A stretch of DNA of 64,000 nt from a bacterium (GCA_919901855.1 CAKKQC010000040.1:153660-217659), one strand, 5' to 3'. Positions 32,801-35,058 are shown, counted from the first letter of the stretch. Numbers and translations: made by a program. Notes: generated from the letters alone by a model not told the origin.

Positions 32801-35058
32801 TGACCGTGGGCCAGGTCGTCGTGATGACGCTGACGGTGACGAACACGGGGGCCACCGCGGCCACGGGCGTGACGGCCTCGGTCGTGCCCGGCGGGCCTTT
32901 CGGGATCCTGGGCGGGCCGTATCCTGCCGGGCCGGTCGGGATCGCTGGCGGCGGGGCCGCCCAGACGTTCATGTGGACCTATACGGCCACGGGCGCGGGC
33001 GGCGTGAACTTCACCGGGGGCGTGGTAGGGACGGACGCCTGCGGGTCGGCGTTGACCATCGGCGCTCCGGCGACGCCTGCCGTCCAGATCCTGACGCCCG
33101 CGAGCCTCGCTGCGGCGGTCACCGTGGCTCCCGTGGCCGTCTGCGGCGGCCAGATCCTCCAGGTGCGGCTGACGGTCACGAACTCCGGACAGGCGGGAGC
33201 GGTGGGGGTAGATGCGGGGCTCTTCGTGGTCTCCGGCGGCGGCACGGCGGCCCTGGCGGCCGGGCCGTCTCCGGCGCTGCCGGTGGCGCTCGCGGGCGGC
33301 TCATCGCGCACGTTCACATGGACGTACACGGGTGGAACCGCCGGGAGCGTGTGGTTCACGACGACGGTGACGGGGACTGATGCGGTCTCGGGCGCGGCCC
33401 TCTCCACCGGTCCCCGCGTGTCGAGCGCGGCCGTGATCAGCACGGGCGCCTCGCTTGATGCGAGTCTGTCGGCTCCCGTGGGAGCTTCGAACGGCCAGGT
33501 GGTTGCGGTGACCCTTACCCTCACCAACACGGGTGGCGTCGACGCCACCGGCGTCGCGCCCGTGATCGGAGTCGTGGCCGGAACCGGCACGTTCGGGGCG
33601 CCGTCGCCCGTGAGCCAGACCGTGCCCGCCGGAGCCATGCGGACGTTCTCGTGGAACTACACGGTGGGGGCGGTGGGGACGCACGCCTTCAGCGCGACCG
33701 CCAGCGGGCTGACCTGCACGTCCCTGCCCGTGTCCGCCTCGGCCGCCACGAGCCTCGCCGCGGTGGCCCCCGCCGCCCTCGCGGGCTCGCTCGTGGTGAC
33801 GACGCCCTCGCCGCGCACCGTCGGGGAGCTGATCGTGATCACGATGACCGTCACGAATACGGGCGGAGCCGGGGCGTCGGGCGTCACGCCGGTCCTGAGC
33901 CCGACCGCCGCTCTCGGGGTCCTGGGCGGCCCCGTGCCGGCCGGCCCGGTGGCGATCGCGGGCGGCGGGAGCGCCGTGACGTTCGTCTGGACCTACACCG
34001 TCACGGGGCCGGGCACGGTGTCGTTCAACGGCAGCGCCGCGGGGGCCGATGCCAACAGCGGGCTGGGCGTCTCGACTGGCGGACTCGCGACCGGCAACGT
34101 GATCGTGACCGCCGCGGGAGCCCTGGCGGTTACCTCGCTCCTGATCTCGCCCGCGCCGAGCGTGAACACGGGCGACGGATTGACGGTCACGCTTACGGTC
34201 CGCAATCCGGGAGGCAACCCCGTGAACCTGACCGGGGTGACGCGCACGACGGGCAATCCGGCCTCGTTCGGGGCGGCCTCGGCGCTCGCGCCGGCGGTGC
34301 CGGTTACGGTGAACGCGGGCGCGTCCACGGTATTCACCTGGAGCTACGTGACGACAGCTTGCGGATCAGGGAGCGTCTGGGTGGACGTGTCGGGCACCGA
34401 TGCGGTCACGGGACTGCCGGTGCCAGCCGTGACGGCCGGGAGCAACGTCGTGGGCGTGGCCGGCAACGCGGGGGCGGTGGTCGTGACGCCGGCCCAGGGC
34501 CGCTCTCCGGCGGGATCTGCGGTGGCGTTCACCGCGCTGGTGCTCGACAGCTGCTCCGGGGTGCCTAAGCCGGGGGTGCCGGTGCGGGTGACCGTGCTCG
34601 CGGGCGGCGGCACGGCCGTCCTCTCGTCGACGGTGACCGACAACTCCGGGCTGGTGACCGGGACCCTCAACCTGGGTACCGAGCCGGTTCGGAACGCGAT
34701 CCGGGTGGACGTGACCGCGGGGCCGGTCCAGCCGGGCGGGACGGGCTACGTCGACGGCACGGCCTCCACCACGGTCGCCGCCTTCCTGAACCGCAACTAC
34801 TTCAACCCGGCCGCGGGGGAGACCCTCCGGGTGCGCACGAGTGTCCCAGCGCCGATGCGGCTCACGGTGCGCGTGTTCAACGTGGCGGGCGAACTGGTAC
34901 GCAAGGTCGCCGACGCGGACGTCATGCCCGGAGTCACGAGCTGGGAGTGGGATGGACGGACGGCCCAGGGAGGCCCCGCCAGCAACGGCACCTACCTGAT
35001 CCAGATCGTGGCCGGGAACGAGGTCCGCATCCGGAAGGTGATCGTCTACCGGCGATAG
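2854..35058 (+). CDS. Giant secreted multi-domain protein (10,734 aa), beta-propeller/Ig/Fn3 mosaic
   Basis: One uninterrupted frame spans 32.2 kb. The chosen TTG start at 2854 gives a basic N-terminus (MSRRC..., RALSIR) and a hydrophobic stretch ending SASVAA before DPFDP, i.e. a signal peptide of about 35 residues; the next in-frame ATG (2926) would lose the basic region. Modules run: pre-peptidase-like, CARDB, pre-peptidase-like, Fn3, PQQ propeller, DUF11 and SBBP propellers, Fn3 arrays, a YCF48/BNR propeller, three Kelch propellers, a second PQQ propeller, a triplicated DUF11-SBBP-Fn3 unit, DUF11 with a nested Kelch, a long CARDB-like array, Big_1 and a FlgD-like Ig C-terminus. I see no protease, glycosidase or other enzyme signature. 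It is probably exported and cell-surface attached through the C-terminal domain; adhesion, prey binding or glycan binding are guesses. Sub-regions are listed separately. Such length is rare, so assembly artefact should be excluded, although module sequences vary and no frame break is seen. Confidence 0.9.
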   Translation: MSRRCDSTDGSNTIRALSIRLALPMLLWASASVAADPFDPVDDLRISGNWVTALSTTAWSQPHTLDAVDAVDWYRVWLSEGVSYVFSSTFTGAAASMGAGDVRAWLYDDPVSMTAVGSDDDGGGNSQFNLSYTAMVSGTHYLEVRTYTLGQTWAGAVRVFTEPARLASSLSMVPYVVPVGGWTEVRLTVTNTGGTVANAVLPALQINTGAAAVALIGGPVPPGPIPLSPGNAVTFVWTYSGSGAGIVRFTGTAAGTEAGTGAPKLGAASGNLIVTTLVGALSVVPGTPVGGTMAQVILTVTNQGAAVANGVTVTVWNDAADGEWTFASGPVPAGPQTIGPGASLSFAWSYSVAGCSAAVFTATATGSTGVAMASRLAVPTSDAFDPADDDGMTTPTVLTPTLVMQSHGPHRLCAGDLADWFQIPLNIGETIILTSTYAGAAVSIGDGDTYGELYSDAAGTNEVAYDDDSGDANRQFRVSYMAEATQTYYLRARTYTAGSRWQGSIRYWKIAAPIAPPAPGVTAVPGPHQVTLSWPLLNTSPTSGLPISAYQVMRATGPLGPFSVLKWIGAPAGGFSGTGTTIFVDPSASPAYGHTWYYRVRIRDSFPAFSDALVVSAKPEWSGWHRFRGDAFLSGRSPVSVPDRLEFMWKTAVLPNGLHQAVQHKGTVYLTDTGGALRPYDAFTGVAGTPVANSTNPIYMAPMVGLDEIIYYSAMDSNGKTGLYAWNMPGLGVKYGAIMTSSKGYEGAWMNLSMLAPGEVFTANDYGDYYLLDATPAVDWKYVDMPGQIGGSAVLMNGDVVSLQWTTAGDVLCLTPEGDVRWTFSMGFYPSGKSYESNLAVGPDGTVFAATGDSKAATNYLFAIHPKTGAQIWTVSVPGMIGGIACGLDGFVYLTRTDVGQGFVQKVTPGGSLLWTVTLGGGAGGEAAPPVLTANDRILVAYKVGTTENGLALLRASDGGFLWDWRSGTATVANALAAPILTPQGRVYASLDKIMASFAVPPVVSLTKQVSAPVAVAGDQLTYTIAWSNASVTTATNVWIWDTLPGWCAYANPSLAVRVPAAVTVSALSATGLSGPWAAGEPANGAVAPRIMEWLVSSIPPFTSGSLSYTVNLSLTITGSPALISNQASGTWFFGSTTTMQSSGVVMTTAWGSPAVALNVRRPDPVYAAAGEVQTWRIDMGNTAVSATAFNLVLTSRTFNGRAYEAGSLSTWVGGVGTVTSSWATAGGGPWTPGEPAGGTQEPLLLRWTVAQLLPGMSGYVQWQVRPVATGSSRLGVTLSATFSCDPSLAIGRAVSPDDIERGGRVDLPMQWIRLHDGAWPRHGTPQSGRAVAVDPGGNVIAVGYDDLTAFGMNHDFLIRKYDPAGTLIWSLTYNFNAAVPNTDEAFGVATDATGNIVVAGNTVLAKTDWLVLKLDPSGAILWTRTLNALGNGDDFVGGSTGTSGFGNPVGIDASGSIYVAGTERNASFQNAWLIAKYDPAGTLLWTKTWNGAASGGSTANAIAVDPAGNFVVAGTAGFGGSGTELVRKYDSGGNEVWTTSWTNPAAMMGLGALGVGLDRDGNVLAACFESLQCMQGDWKIRKLDPLGIPLWERGFDAGGGCSEDEPYGVAVDGAGNWLVGGMARPPSVPGYWMLRKYDPAGNLVDAIARNDLTDSGGFPGTRLLGVAAAAGSQDACLAGDEQMLEGNYDMAVARYATAPFSAPSPPVTLTANATGFAITVGWSQAGAGTNPVAGYRIYRQTWPGVLSTAGVLVATVAGATSTYYRDAFVVPGVQYSYRVLAVDTAGVPGYLSPEGWAAITGSPACVHKQGSPAGPMCVGAVMTYTISWSNAGAVTVTGLTITDTLPGAVGYVGASLVTWMQADGSGTPGLSASAYAPSLGGPWTPGQPANGTVGVVLRWVVNRVVPGASGYLTFQAAVQDSGALGDGASFGNQASSTSSITSDPLMTEAAANTASRPPLPVSLYLRNPDPLYASIGDAIQYALTVSNGSSVTVTNLAVMTRPGMFANRSYVTPSFSALILGSNVTSSAWGVTEFGPWIPGEPPDGTADPVYVRWTFDVLRPGGAGTIQFRARALAGGTTMLYGYAGATGDTGVGCRAGLPYTTTDTGERLFPPPLAWIRLTSTGAVNMGSGSVDVAYGVAVDASGGVVVAGAGDRSDIFQGKNWLVRKYDAAGNPGWTDNFDSGMGDDKAEAVAMDGVGNAYVAGVTGGSDWLVRKYGPGGGLLWNQTYNGPGSSMDEATSIAVDAMSGSVYVGGWQWTGGAAGYEWAVRKYDSGGGLVWMQSGNGPRANSEYLYGVAVDPWGDIVAGGHETNLSTGQDVSVAMWDATGSLLWSRSWAASGMSDDEARAVATDRNGNVYVAGISNPASAYNWLVQKYDNAGNLVWTRKYANPGNSNNCGAYGITVDDAGNVVVTGQVDYGMSTEDMWNWVTRKYDNAGNLIGVEEHTGIVPTPLGGVGGPHGKDGLNAVAPVPASQAVVVAGSEDVQGEVQNFAVAKYILTPWSPPQAPLNMTAAGGGLQAALSWTPAAAGSRPVSGYRIYRQTWGGVRPVVQTLLAEVNGPASGAFTDFAVTAATRVYYRILAVDDQGAESRLTDEVDVLPVVSLPPSAPPSLTALGQNQQVALNWAPSTQGTDPLAFYDIFRATCADCPYNIVGGVAATTTSTLDPGGLVNGTTYWYKVRAGSTVPDYSAFSMTASGTPLDENLNPPGCFTAAQRGTSNVIDLAWCFAPAGTHPATAYAIYRTTYAGPALGAVAVVDALTNAAVDRVPAPGTYWWHARAVGSLSDPSPLSGPIVIAGSPPGVPMNLTAIGQVAAIALAWDASVAGTYAVSGYFVYRGSFPGGESPAFIARLIGMYATAYTDTAILPGIMYYYTVNAYDALLPIPNESGASAEATAAALAPLVAGAGTWIEQWNPSRTYVPGSTFFLQDVASPSRKVGYAVGFNGTVLKTVDGGLDWKRLASFGAVTDLYAVAFSDTSTGVVAGGASGSGNYIWRTSDGGQSWVVTGSATQAVRALAFTTSWTGFAASLNGEVYRTDTAGASWTLLPTAVSENLNGISAVEVSPGVEHVWAVGAAGRVIKSVNGGAGWGTYVLGSGKADMEDVAFGGPDVGWIVGAPADAFMTNAGGDTAVEWVNMTVGGAAKYGVTFTDTVSGWITGSRSGVVDGIIKMTKNSGLTWADEATRSYLSISTGPRSFRQSAFAGVADGWAVGEKGIVVRRTQDDPPVPPLDLSARAGSDRVNLSWSEATPGTYPLSGYMVYRSTYTGGGYDRIQRLYDPLTTTFTDFGVTVSLRVYYVVRGYDTDGIESANSNEANAMPSGGLPNPPGAPSALTGKPMDAMARLVWRPSPVGTYPVSGYQVYRATYSGFALAGGTYIGRTWGLSATGYLDSPLVNATPYYFRVRALDDQATPNYSLPSGELFVLTFRPPLPNLVWTQGAPALFTHYMPAVAELDGYVYAVGDGTNWSQKTERYHPGTGVWTELGDLDSGRSGPGRFEVAALGGTLYALDPYGGSSVERFDPATGKWILTGVAIAGTRTRFDYAGDALGGSFYFFGGSMSILTDKQVDSFTVPAAYTAHPNWTFSRSGYDATTFGSRIYVTGGSEYTSLSRVEAYDPGAESWTMREPMPTGRYGLRTERLGGLIIAMGGMSCTGVVEAYDPKADIWYRGFKAMPVSGDNFGSVVVGGKVRAVGGVTSSSFNGEARILEAVGGPGRVGLQWEYQPGTWPIAQFRIWRATYSGGQNLLGAPQFPMAGTATATVDSAAVDGITYFYVMDAVDTRGNRSPMSPEVYAAAFVPPSAPASAVVSDAGDAYLEIQWSPSVPGSFPIDGYNVYRGGFPGGPYSLIASVSGAYATTYTDAGILNGFPRYYVIRARDSQPAPLPPALSGPSPEAWGTPAAPPLLGLEWRLRSKMAAARKGFALGLIDGKIYVAGGEGAMFGNDVPTVEVFDPFTNKWSPRSNLGFTSRKWLSSAVWGGRLYTFGGDIANLPQTTVEAYDPATDSWSAKFPLPRAREKTGAAQLGGLVYVTGGAPPGFMGNTWMDIYNPASDTWQAFPSDIPTARSYHISDVQDGRVWLVGHESMTLTPYDALDPATGTWRTYDDEGMLTPGGMTQHSHNFFGGNWQDKILIIGGTSGGPASPIVDVYYPRGRTMRRTGDLNVPRGLGRLVTTEVGKVYAVGGDMNPTTSDDCEEGRSLIVRNRNGNAIDLRWVHQKGTNSILNYQVFRATFCGGGTLYQRVAALDALNVPPATQTTSLYADLTVVPGTWYYYQVRITDNAGKSAITNEDWALAAVPPSAPTNLTVLTEGSRFLILSWAPSASGGTYGITRYAVYRSTGSDGPFMPAGTTLDAGTTAFIDMFLTDGVRYTYAVAAQDAADPANEGAWSATNSGEPYEPPAPFIVAWTALPSLNTARWGHGLAAWNNQLYAFGGDGGAGTLASMEVLSPLAFGSPWVPLAPSGVPFVARRLFGCTLRDGKFWVVGGNSGLSVTPITAMQVFDPSTTGWSDVVTAGFDPMEGFGMEADPVTGWLVAFDGYNGSGYSYELQYRNPVSSGWTVISNPMFGGWPARSRLGSATSGFSAFFFGGDNGSAQNAVQEYVFWRQDLVDHQWMPVATAGPAGATLVYRPYAIGGNGLIAAGTTPVMEYNPSKRTWATRAALPAPRTDARAVNMNFKLYVVGGRTAVGGAALASAFEGEPLHAVPGDDVVGLNWGVEAGTYPLASYKLYRSTSSPESWGGLGAPAYSFGPGTTSYTDAAVTNGNAYFYIGVADDVRGHQGLMWDVATLPISAPANLTAVAGSSAIALSWDPIANPDGENLIGYSVFRTTYAGVGLIDMPSASLYMAGMVSRNQTWFTDVGLTNGTKYFYVVRAISSQTFWGNPSNEAWATPAYIQPPGVPQDLVATPGLDQVVKLTWTASCAGGAAITGYRVWRTTMPATSPKVTGIQIASVILPQSATVFMMLVDQTASAAFGRTYYYALDALDENKPPTLSGESAVASAMPGAGYWRMARGDVEGTGRSQLADGLRTSLAVGWSIPTSGTVWGTPAVNAADGSLYVTDDGALGGFLYHIDATGGVLWSPALPVGGVGTVSSPSISYADEFGTVDRIYVGGRSGAAGYLYSFDNAGVLVWSRLLGGPVNASPLPLPGGGVIVGADNGVVRAYQRDGSIAWTANLPGAIVGAVGFVNDAIVVGCGDWNLYGLRPDDGLVLGSIALTGTPSGFSADPVRKHLYVATRGGRLHDVDVNVGPTIAWTGNAGGAFVGAPAFDQTTGNVFAACTDGLVYGFNVADPAGTFASEDTGAPILSSIAVAAKGRLYWTDEAGRAVEAAGPGVGLSVCAPAGAGPFGTASPALWQDGSGRGRVYAGSRSQAVHAFVDAPGRPQGLVATTLPGAVRLDWTVSVAGFYPVSGYTVWRATCAACPASWAGYTPDALSTTWADTTVAPATPYWYRLYAYDDSPYLNPSLAATVTGTSGGACAPSLTLKARNPEPLYVNCSEQQLWRVAFSNPGASTVFNLTITAKLPQLAERYYAVESFSATLTGGAAITASAWAQFAGYTPGEPTLGTTTDPLYLRWTVGALGPGRSGEVSFRTIAACNPPEALLEVMVSATMSCDPGGVSQFVVPYSDTATGKRIEPPLYALRLRSAPGMAATPFDMDTDSAGNVYVVGREASAAGDINGRICKFNPSVAAQLATTTYEGTAGGTGEALGVVVDAGGNPIVAGYENMTLGGYNWRIRRYDPSLTAVLASTTYDAPNGGSDRAIAIALDASGNVFVGGKEDGPGGQDEWSLRMYNPALSVLLGATIWGGADALDDQVESLALDASGNVYAAGLETTVAAGNNWRIRKYGPGLATLLASTNFDGSAGGNDEAREILVDAAGFVYVAGWELAAAGGNNWLIRKYDASLSTVLAIASYNAPTNGSDRLYGAALDRAGNLVLAGKEDGPGGVDNWSLRRYDNALNFLDGLTHDGIAADEDNLMAVRPFGSGTVYVTGLETVRGGESQAAVARYVLGSWYPPAASIGLTATAGLSLVTLAWTPAVPGTRSVSAYRIYRQTFAGVIPGEGGFLAQVDGATVSAYSDSTVAGGTTYFYRVLVVDLAGAASVPSMESAATPLAACVPNLTLKVRNPEPLYVNGGEVQLWRIAFSNSGAQTVFNLTVTTATGGFFSQTYSAGPSLSVTVTGGGSLASAAWSSDGIAWTPGECSGGCGGPLQLRWVVSPLGPGRSGELSFRTTMLGGGEQAVDVTVSATMSCDPAGLAGAVLSYSDTATGKRIEPPLMALRSYDGPASGVDIAHSAATDAAGNVYVAGREAGLVGLANWRVRRYDPELSAVLSSTDFDGPGSNSEAAYDVAVDGAGNVLVAGSEFDFAGGGNWRIRRYDPTLTALLSSAVYNGPGNTNDSAYGLAIDGAGNVVVAGYETGSVGGTNWMVRKYDATLGTLIAATDYNGPGNAGDFAYSVAVDASGNVVVAGSETGTVGGTNWSVRKYDPMLAVLLGSTDYDGPAGGSDIARRLVVDGAGNVVVVGREAGSAGGVNWRIRRYDPSLTVLLSTTDYNGPGNLSDDAWTVALDGVGNLVVAGSEWGAVGANNWRIRKYDSALNLIDSQAHDGLVAGGTEVAGYRIAVVGSATVYVPGQEDVRDEGTNFMIARYELASFFPPATPAGLTASGYVGYVGLQWTPAAAGTRAVSGYRVFRQTFAGVQGSGLLVDLANVTTSTYNDASAIPGTPYFYRVLAVDWMGAESGLSMEATGSPLAVCVPSLTLKARNPEPLYVSAGEQQLWRIAFSNSSVQTVYNLTITTQAGSFGERTYVPASFSVTVAGATVTVAHTTNMAAAWAQVEPPAPQTDPLYLRWVISSLGPSQSGELSYRTTAIAGLEMAYATAVTATMACDAGGLSGVSLSYSDTATGKRIAPPLMALRTYNGPVSAGDYGNAVAVSPAGDVFVAARESGLAGGFNWRIRSYDATLGTLLASTDYNGPANVSDETTGIAVDAAGNVVVAGYETGLVGGGNWRIRKYDATLTVLLASTDYDGPGSGTDLANGVVVDAAGGIVVVGLERGSAGSDNWRIRRYDATLSTLLAATDYDGPANGADAALAVARDPAGGVVVVGREDGSAGGYNWRVRRYDVTLSTLLATTDYNGAVGNVDIATAVAVDRDGRIFVAGSEWTPGGGDNTRVRCYDSSLQFLKASAMFDSPITALDTAAGASLDSSGNLVLAGYEVGAGSTYDWWVRKLDNALNPVGAKISHDGLLAGYDILRAVAANGTASVYVTGVETVRDENSNAAVARYELPAFYPPAAPAGLTASGYPGYIGLQWTPAAVGTRAVSGYRFFRQTWAGVTEGSYLGQVSDGTTSTFQDATVVGGVQYFYRVLAVDWMGVESAISMEATATACPGLLPLVTMEQAPASPGIGDLVTYRIIVTNPPGGATVTNVTVFDTLSPVIAGPAAVVRPGQVAVFSPVAGGTLFRTVGVPLSPLSPGATFTYTVTGRVAAVCGVTTVANVAFVETSGLCGGGAMLSGTASFTVNPAAASFAVAQTQVPASPGIGATVTYQMVVTNTGAATLLDVLVVDTLTAVVVGVTSAQPAGFGPVVAGVAGSASTYTFSGTRLTWTTKPPMPGSLSGLGAAAINESLYVAGGTSGGAPLASAYRYDLSTDSWAPIAPLPTGRTGVTLAAVGGTVYAFGGFDGGSYLQEVQAYDPATDTWTLRNNAMPTARNGMAVAVVGGNVYLIDGFQSGSPQDAVEVYDPVANTWAVKAPDPDPRTGAGAGVAGGLIYVFGGTDSGGYTALTEVFDPVANTWSTKASLPMARGEIAGVSLNGRVYAVGGVDGGGYGPAVVEYDPANDRWVAQPNMATGRGSLASTAFAGRIAAVGGFSGVTALKTLELGAPGFGPGAVLTFTITGQVGVVCGTTGVSSTAFATGSTACAELDQFGGVSGFVLAPPPVPVLSVVKAHAPASPLPGTAVTYTTVVTNAGASTITALVVTDTLAAGLTFTGQSTSAGLAWNGATTGVIAWSGTVTLAPGASVTVILDATVACAAGTISSTSWARGTRGCVWGEAASAPDAFTVVSPGALAAAVSAPAIVSVGQIFAVTLTATNTGGAAVGTLTATAFVGPGVAAVLGPVPAGYGVLAPGLGDTFAWTVTATAAGPVTFTLTAAGFACGTTTVLAASTVVTTVQTPPALAVHVAAFPDPVVQASTFLVTVTVTNTGQAGASGLVFDAFAQAGAGGASLSSAPVLPGALAGGAAVTLTWTFTGSTIGLVAFTATVSGVDVNSGAMVAAARDTSVPVTVTSPSSLVAAIYASRTSVSVGQVIELSLTVTNTGGVAATNVAAAAWQSGGAGTATLSPAAPVLVPSIATNAGALYTWSVTATGAGTLCLSATATADGPIVSGASSVCIGVETPASLAATATFLPATACVFQSALFVLDVANAGQAASSGTTVNLWPSGGAAGYVTMGPNPAGPIAIPGGASVSFTWTVMGTSAGTLSLTATASGADVNTGAAVVTAPAAAGPVTFSDPADLSPGLTVAGVASVGQVVPLSFSLRNVGGTDATGVTPSATTTSGSGLLGPMVPASQDVPVGATRLFAFDYTVETPGVHVFSITATGLTCGTATTSAYITGSLTAEMPAVLSATAIVTTPATVTVGEVVVVTMTVTNTGEASATGAAANLLAAGAAGLLGGPYPAGPVAIAGAASQTFVWTYTTTAAGAVTFTATAAGADANSGVVTAVGPLSIPGVMVLTPAGLSAAVSVSPAAVCSSQTFQVRLTITNSGMAGATGVDAGAFVVSGGGAATLVGGPTPALPTGLAGGLSRVFTWTFTGSSAGAVWFTTTVSGTDSVNGAALSTGPVTSAAEAVATGAVLAAALSFTPAVASVDQVVAVVLTVSNTGDTAALGVGASATTVTGAGLMGSAVPASQGVPAGGFVTFAWTYTASGTAPSHVFSVTASGTACGGLVAMAATTGTLPVETAAALSGTLIVTTSAIVEVGQLIVLTMTVTNTGAADVTGVYPILSPSSGIVSGTLLSPVGPVAVAGGAAQTFVWTYTATASGFVSFAGSAAGADENSGMAVGTGAKVTPAVQIMTPANVSAAITISPVGVCVGESFQVRLTVSNTGEVDVLSLDAGAFVVSGSGGVVLVGGPSPTLPSTVGGGLTRTFTWTFTGGAAGSVWFTTTATGLDALTSAALSTGPVTSPAEAVATGAVLSAAVSFTPAVASVGQPVAVTLTVSNTGDTAATGVAVSATTATGAGLLSAAVPASQGVPAGGFVTYAWTYTVSGTAPGHIFSMTASGTACGGLFVGAPASGILTVQAAAALSGTLIVTTPAIVEVGQLIVLTMTVTNTGAADANGVYPLMSPSSGIVSGTLLSPTSPVVLASNASQTFVWTYTTTAAGSVFFDGRADGTDANSGFAVGTGPMPVPATQVLTPPSLAAAVTVEPVSVCSGQDFQVRLTITNSGQVTANGVDAGALVLSGAGAALVGGPTPALPMTFASGVSRTFTWTFTGAAAGSVWFTTTVSGTDAITAAGLSTGPVTSAPVAVSTPAILVASVSAPTTACTSSVVTVVLTVTNTGGVDATVVAPSATTTSGSGSFGAPAPASQTVPAGTMRTFSWAYTVDTAGSHVFSATASGLTCGSSAVSGDAMGTLAATAAASLSGTLIVTTPVPTETGQMIVLTMTVTNTGMAVATGVTGSLVPGAALGVLAGPFPAGPVSLASSTSQTFVWTYTTTGAGGVSFTGGATGTDACGSALTIGSPATPAVQILTLPSLEAAVTVEPISACSGQSFQVRLTITNSGEVTANGVDAGALVLSGAGAALVGGPTPALPMAIAGGVSRTFTWTYTGAAAGSVWFTTTVSGTDALTAAGLTTGPVTSVPVTISTPAVLVSSVSAPPAACTGSVVTVTLTVTNAGGVDAMAVSPSATTTSGSGLFGAPTPASQTVPAGTMRTFAWSYTVGTVGAHSFSATASGLTCGSSAVSGAGAASLAATAAAALSGTLIVTTPVPLTVGQVVVMTLTVTNTGATAATGVTASVVPGGPFGILGGPYPAGPVGIAGGGAAQTFMWTYTATGAGGVNFTGGVVGTDACGSALTIGAPATPAVQILTPASLAAAVTVAPVAVCGGQILQVRLTVTNSGQAGAVGVDAGLFVVSGGGTAALAAGPSPALPVALAGGSSRTFTWTYTGGTAGSVWFTTTVTGTDAVSGAALSTGPRVSSAAVISTGASLDASLSAPVGASNGQVVAVTLTLTNTGGVDATGVAPVIGVVAGTGTFGAPSPVSQTVPAGAMRTFSWNYTVGAVGTHAFSATASGLTCTSLPVSASAATSLAAVAPAALAGSLVVTTPSPRTVGELIVITMTVTNTGGAGASGVTPVLSPTAALGVLGGPVPAGPVAIAGGGSAVTFVWTYTVTGPGTVSFNGSAAGADANSGLGVSTGGLATGNVIVTAAGALAVTSLLISPAPSVNTGDGLTVTLTVRNPGGNPVNLTGVTRTTGNPASFGAASALAPAVPVTVNAGASTVFTWSYVTTACGSGSVWVDVSGTDAVTGLPVPAVTAGSNVVGVAGNAGAVVVTPAQGRSPAGSAVAFTALVLDSCSGVPKPGVPVRVTVLAGGGTAVLSSTVTDNSGLVTGTLNLGTEPVRNAIRVDVTAGPVQPGGTGYVDGTASTTVAAFLNRNYFNPAAGETLRVRTSVPAPMRLTVRVFNVAGELVRKVADADVMPGVTSWEWDGRTAQGGPASNGTYLIQIVAGNEVRIRKVIVYRR
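2956..5850 (+). other. Giant protein region 1: pre-peptidase, CARDB, Fn3, PQQ propeller
   Basis: Residues about 35-1000. Two pre-peptidase-like beta-sandwiches (nt 2956-3340 and 3997-4385) share DPFDP/DAFDP openings, a DWY/DWF strand and an aspartate-rich loop (SDDDGGGNSQF, YDDDSGDANRQF) that probably binds calcium. They bracket two CARDB-like modules (VTNTGGTVANAV, VTNQGAAVANGV). An Fn3 domain (about 4390-4710) leads into a PQQ-type propeller (about 4715-5850) with blades such as GALRPYDAFTG and LFAIHPKTGAQIWTV. No quinoprotein active-site residues are evident, so it is called a structural propeller. Confidence 0.7.
5853..10360 (+). other. Giant protein region 2: two DUF11 + SBBP-propeller units
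   Basis: Residues about 1000-2500. Each unit has a DUF11-like domain (SLTKQVSAPVAVAGDQLTY at about 5870; VHKQGSPAGPMCVGAVMTY at about 8270), a related domain opening with an R(N/R)PDP(V/L)Y motif (about 6320 and 8750), then an SBBP propeller (6780-7950 and 9200-10360) with the repeating pattern AVD..GN(V/I)(Y/V)VAG ... W(L/M)(V/I)RKYD. An Fn3 domain (7955-8260) separates them. These are older relatives of the triplicated unit further along. Confidence 0.7.
10370..13140 (+). other. Giant protein region 3: Fn3 array and YCF48/BNR-type propeller
   Basis: Four Fn3 domains (10370-11570), recognisable by the repeated YRIYRQTW / YAIYRTTY / YFVYRGSF strand, are followed by a propeller (about 11575-12525) whose blades carry KTVDGGLDWKRL, TSDGGQSW, KSVNGGAGWG and KNSGLTWADE. 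This is the Asp-box style of YCF48 and BNR repeats. Two more Fn3 domains follow (12530-13140). Confidence 0.65.
13140..16945 (+). other. Giant protein region 4: three Kelch propellers separated by Fn3 pairs
   Basis: Kelch propellers lie at about 13140-13985, 14565-15430 and 16050-16945. Blades show the double-glycine and Y...W spacing of Kelch repeats (for example YVAGGEGAMFG, TVEVFDPFTNKWSPR, VYVTGGAP). Fn3 pairs fill 13985-14565 and 15440-16050. Confidence 0.7.
16950..19264 (+). other. Giant protein region 5: Fn3 array and second PQQ-type propeller
   Basis: Three Fn3 domains (16950-17865) precede a second PQQ-like propeller (about 17865-18975). It opens with YWRMARGDVEGTGRSQ, similar to the opening of the first PQQ propeller (WHRFRGDAFLSGRSP), so the two are intramolecular duplicates. 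One Fn3 domain follows (about 18980-19264). Confidence 0.6.
19270..24995 (+). repeat. Three tandem copies of a ~1.9-kb unit (DUF11-like + SBBP propeller + Fn3)
   Basis: The unit starts recur at about 19270, 21181 and 23096. Each begins with a C-x-P-[SN]-LTLK[AV]RNPEPLYV motif, has a DUF11-like domain ending SYSDTATGKRI[EA]PPL, then an SBBP propeller with a 54-residue blade period (NW..R.YD...L..(T/A)DY(N/D)GP...AVD..GN(V/L)VVAG) and ends with an Fn3 domain containing GYR(V/F)FRQT(F/W)AGV or AYRIYRQTFAGV. Conservation between copies is much higher than in the earlier related units at 5853-10360, suggesting recent duplication inside the gene. Confidence 0.75.
25005..27030 (+). other. Giant protein region 6: DUF11 triplet, the middle one split by a Kelch propeller
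   Basis: DUF11 modules lie at about 25005-25400 and 26650-27030. The middle module starts at about 25419 (VPASPGIGATVTYQMVVTNT), runs to about 25653 (STYTFSGTRLTW), breaks into a Kelch propeller of about 280 residues (25654-26485; blades such as VYAFGGFDGGSY and LIYVFGGTDSGGY), and resumes at about 26487 with PGAVLTFTITGQVGVVCG. The intact counterpart in the upstream gene reads TRYEWSAGSLSMGPNASLTF straight through. Confidence 0.7.
28381..34090 (+). repeat. CARDB-like tandem array: C-A-B trimodule repeated about 5.7 times, ~1.0-kb period
   Basis: Three kinds of roughly 110-residue Ig-like module alternate in fixed order. C modules (starts about 28381, 29395, 30410, 31430, 32445, 33445) carry PSATT..G.G and PASQ.VPAG and end ATGLTCG / ASG(L/T)(T/A)C. 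A modules (about 28695, 29719, 30740, 31750, 32755, 33770) begin LIVTTP and contain TMTVTNTG and QTFVWTYT. B modules (about 29040, 30060, 31080, 32095, 33095) carry a single early Cys (VCSGQ-like), FQVRLTITNSG and GSVWFTTTVSGTDA. The same three types occur once in the upstream gene. A region of older CARDB-like modules (27030-28380) precedes the array. Confidence 0.75.
34100..35058 (+). other. C-terminal cassette: CARDB-like, Big_1-type and FlgD-like Ig domains
   Basis: After a last CARDB-like module (34100-34440) come a Big_1-type Ig domain (about 34450-34770; CSGVPKPGVPVRVTVL), a linker (LNRNYFNPAAGETL) and a FlgD-like Ig domain (VRVFNVAGELVRKV, WEWDGRTAQGGPASNGTYL). The same arrangement ends the proteins at 1-2796 and 37611-39626. 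By analogy with other FlgD-like C-termini it is likely a secretion or anchoring signal; that is inference. Confidence 0.75.
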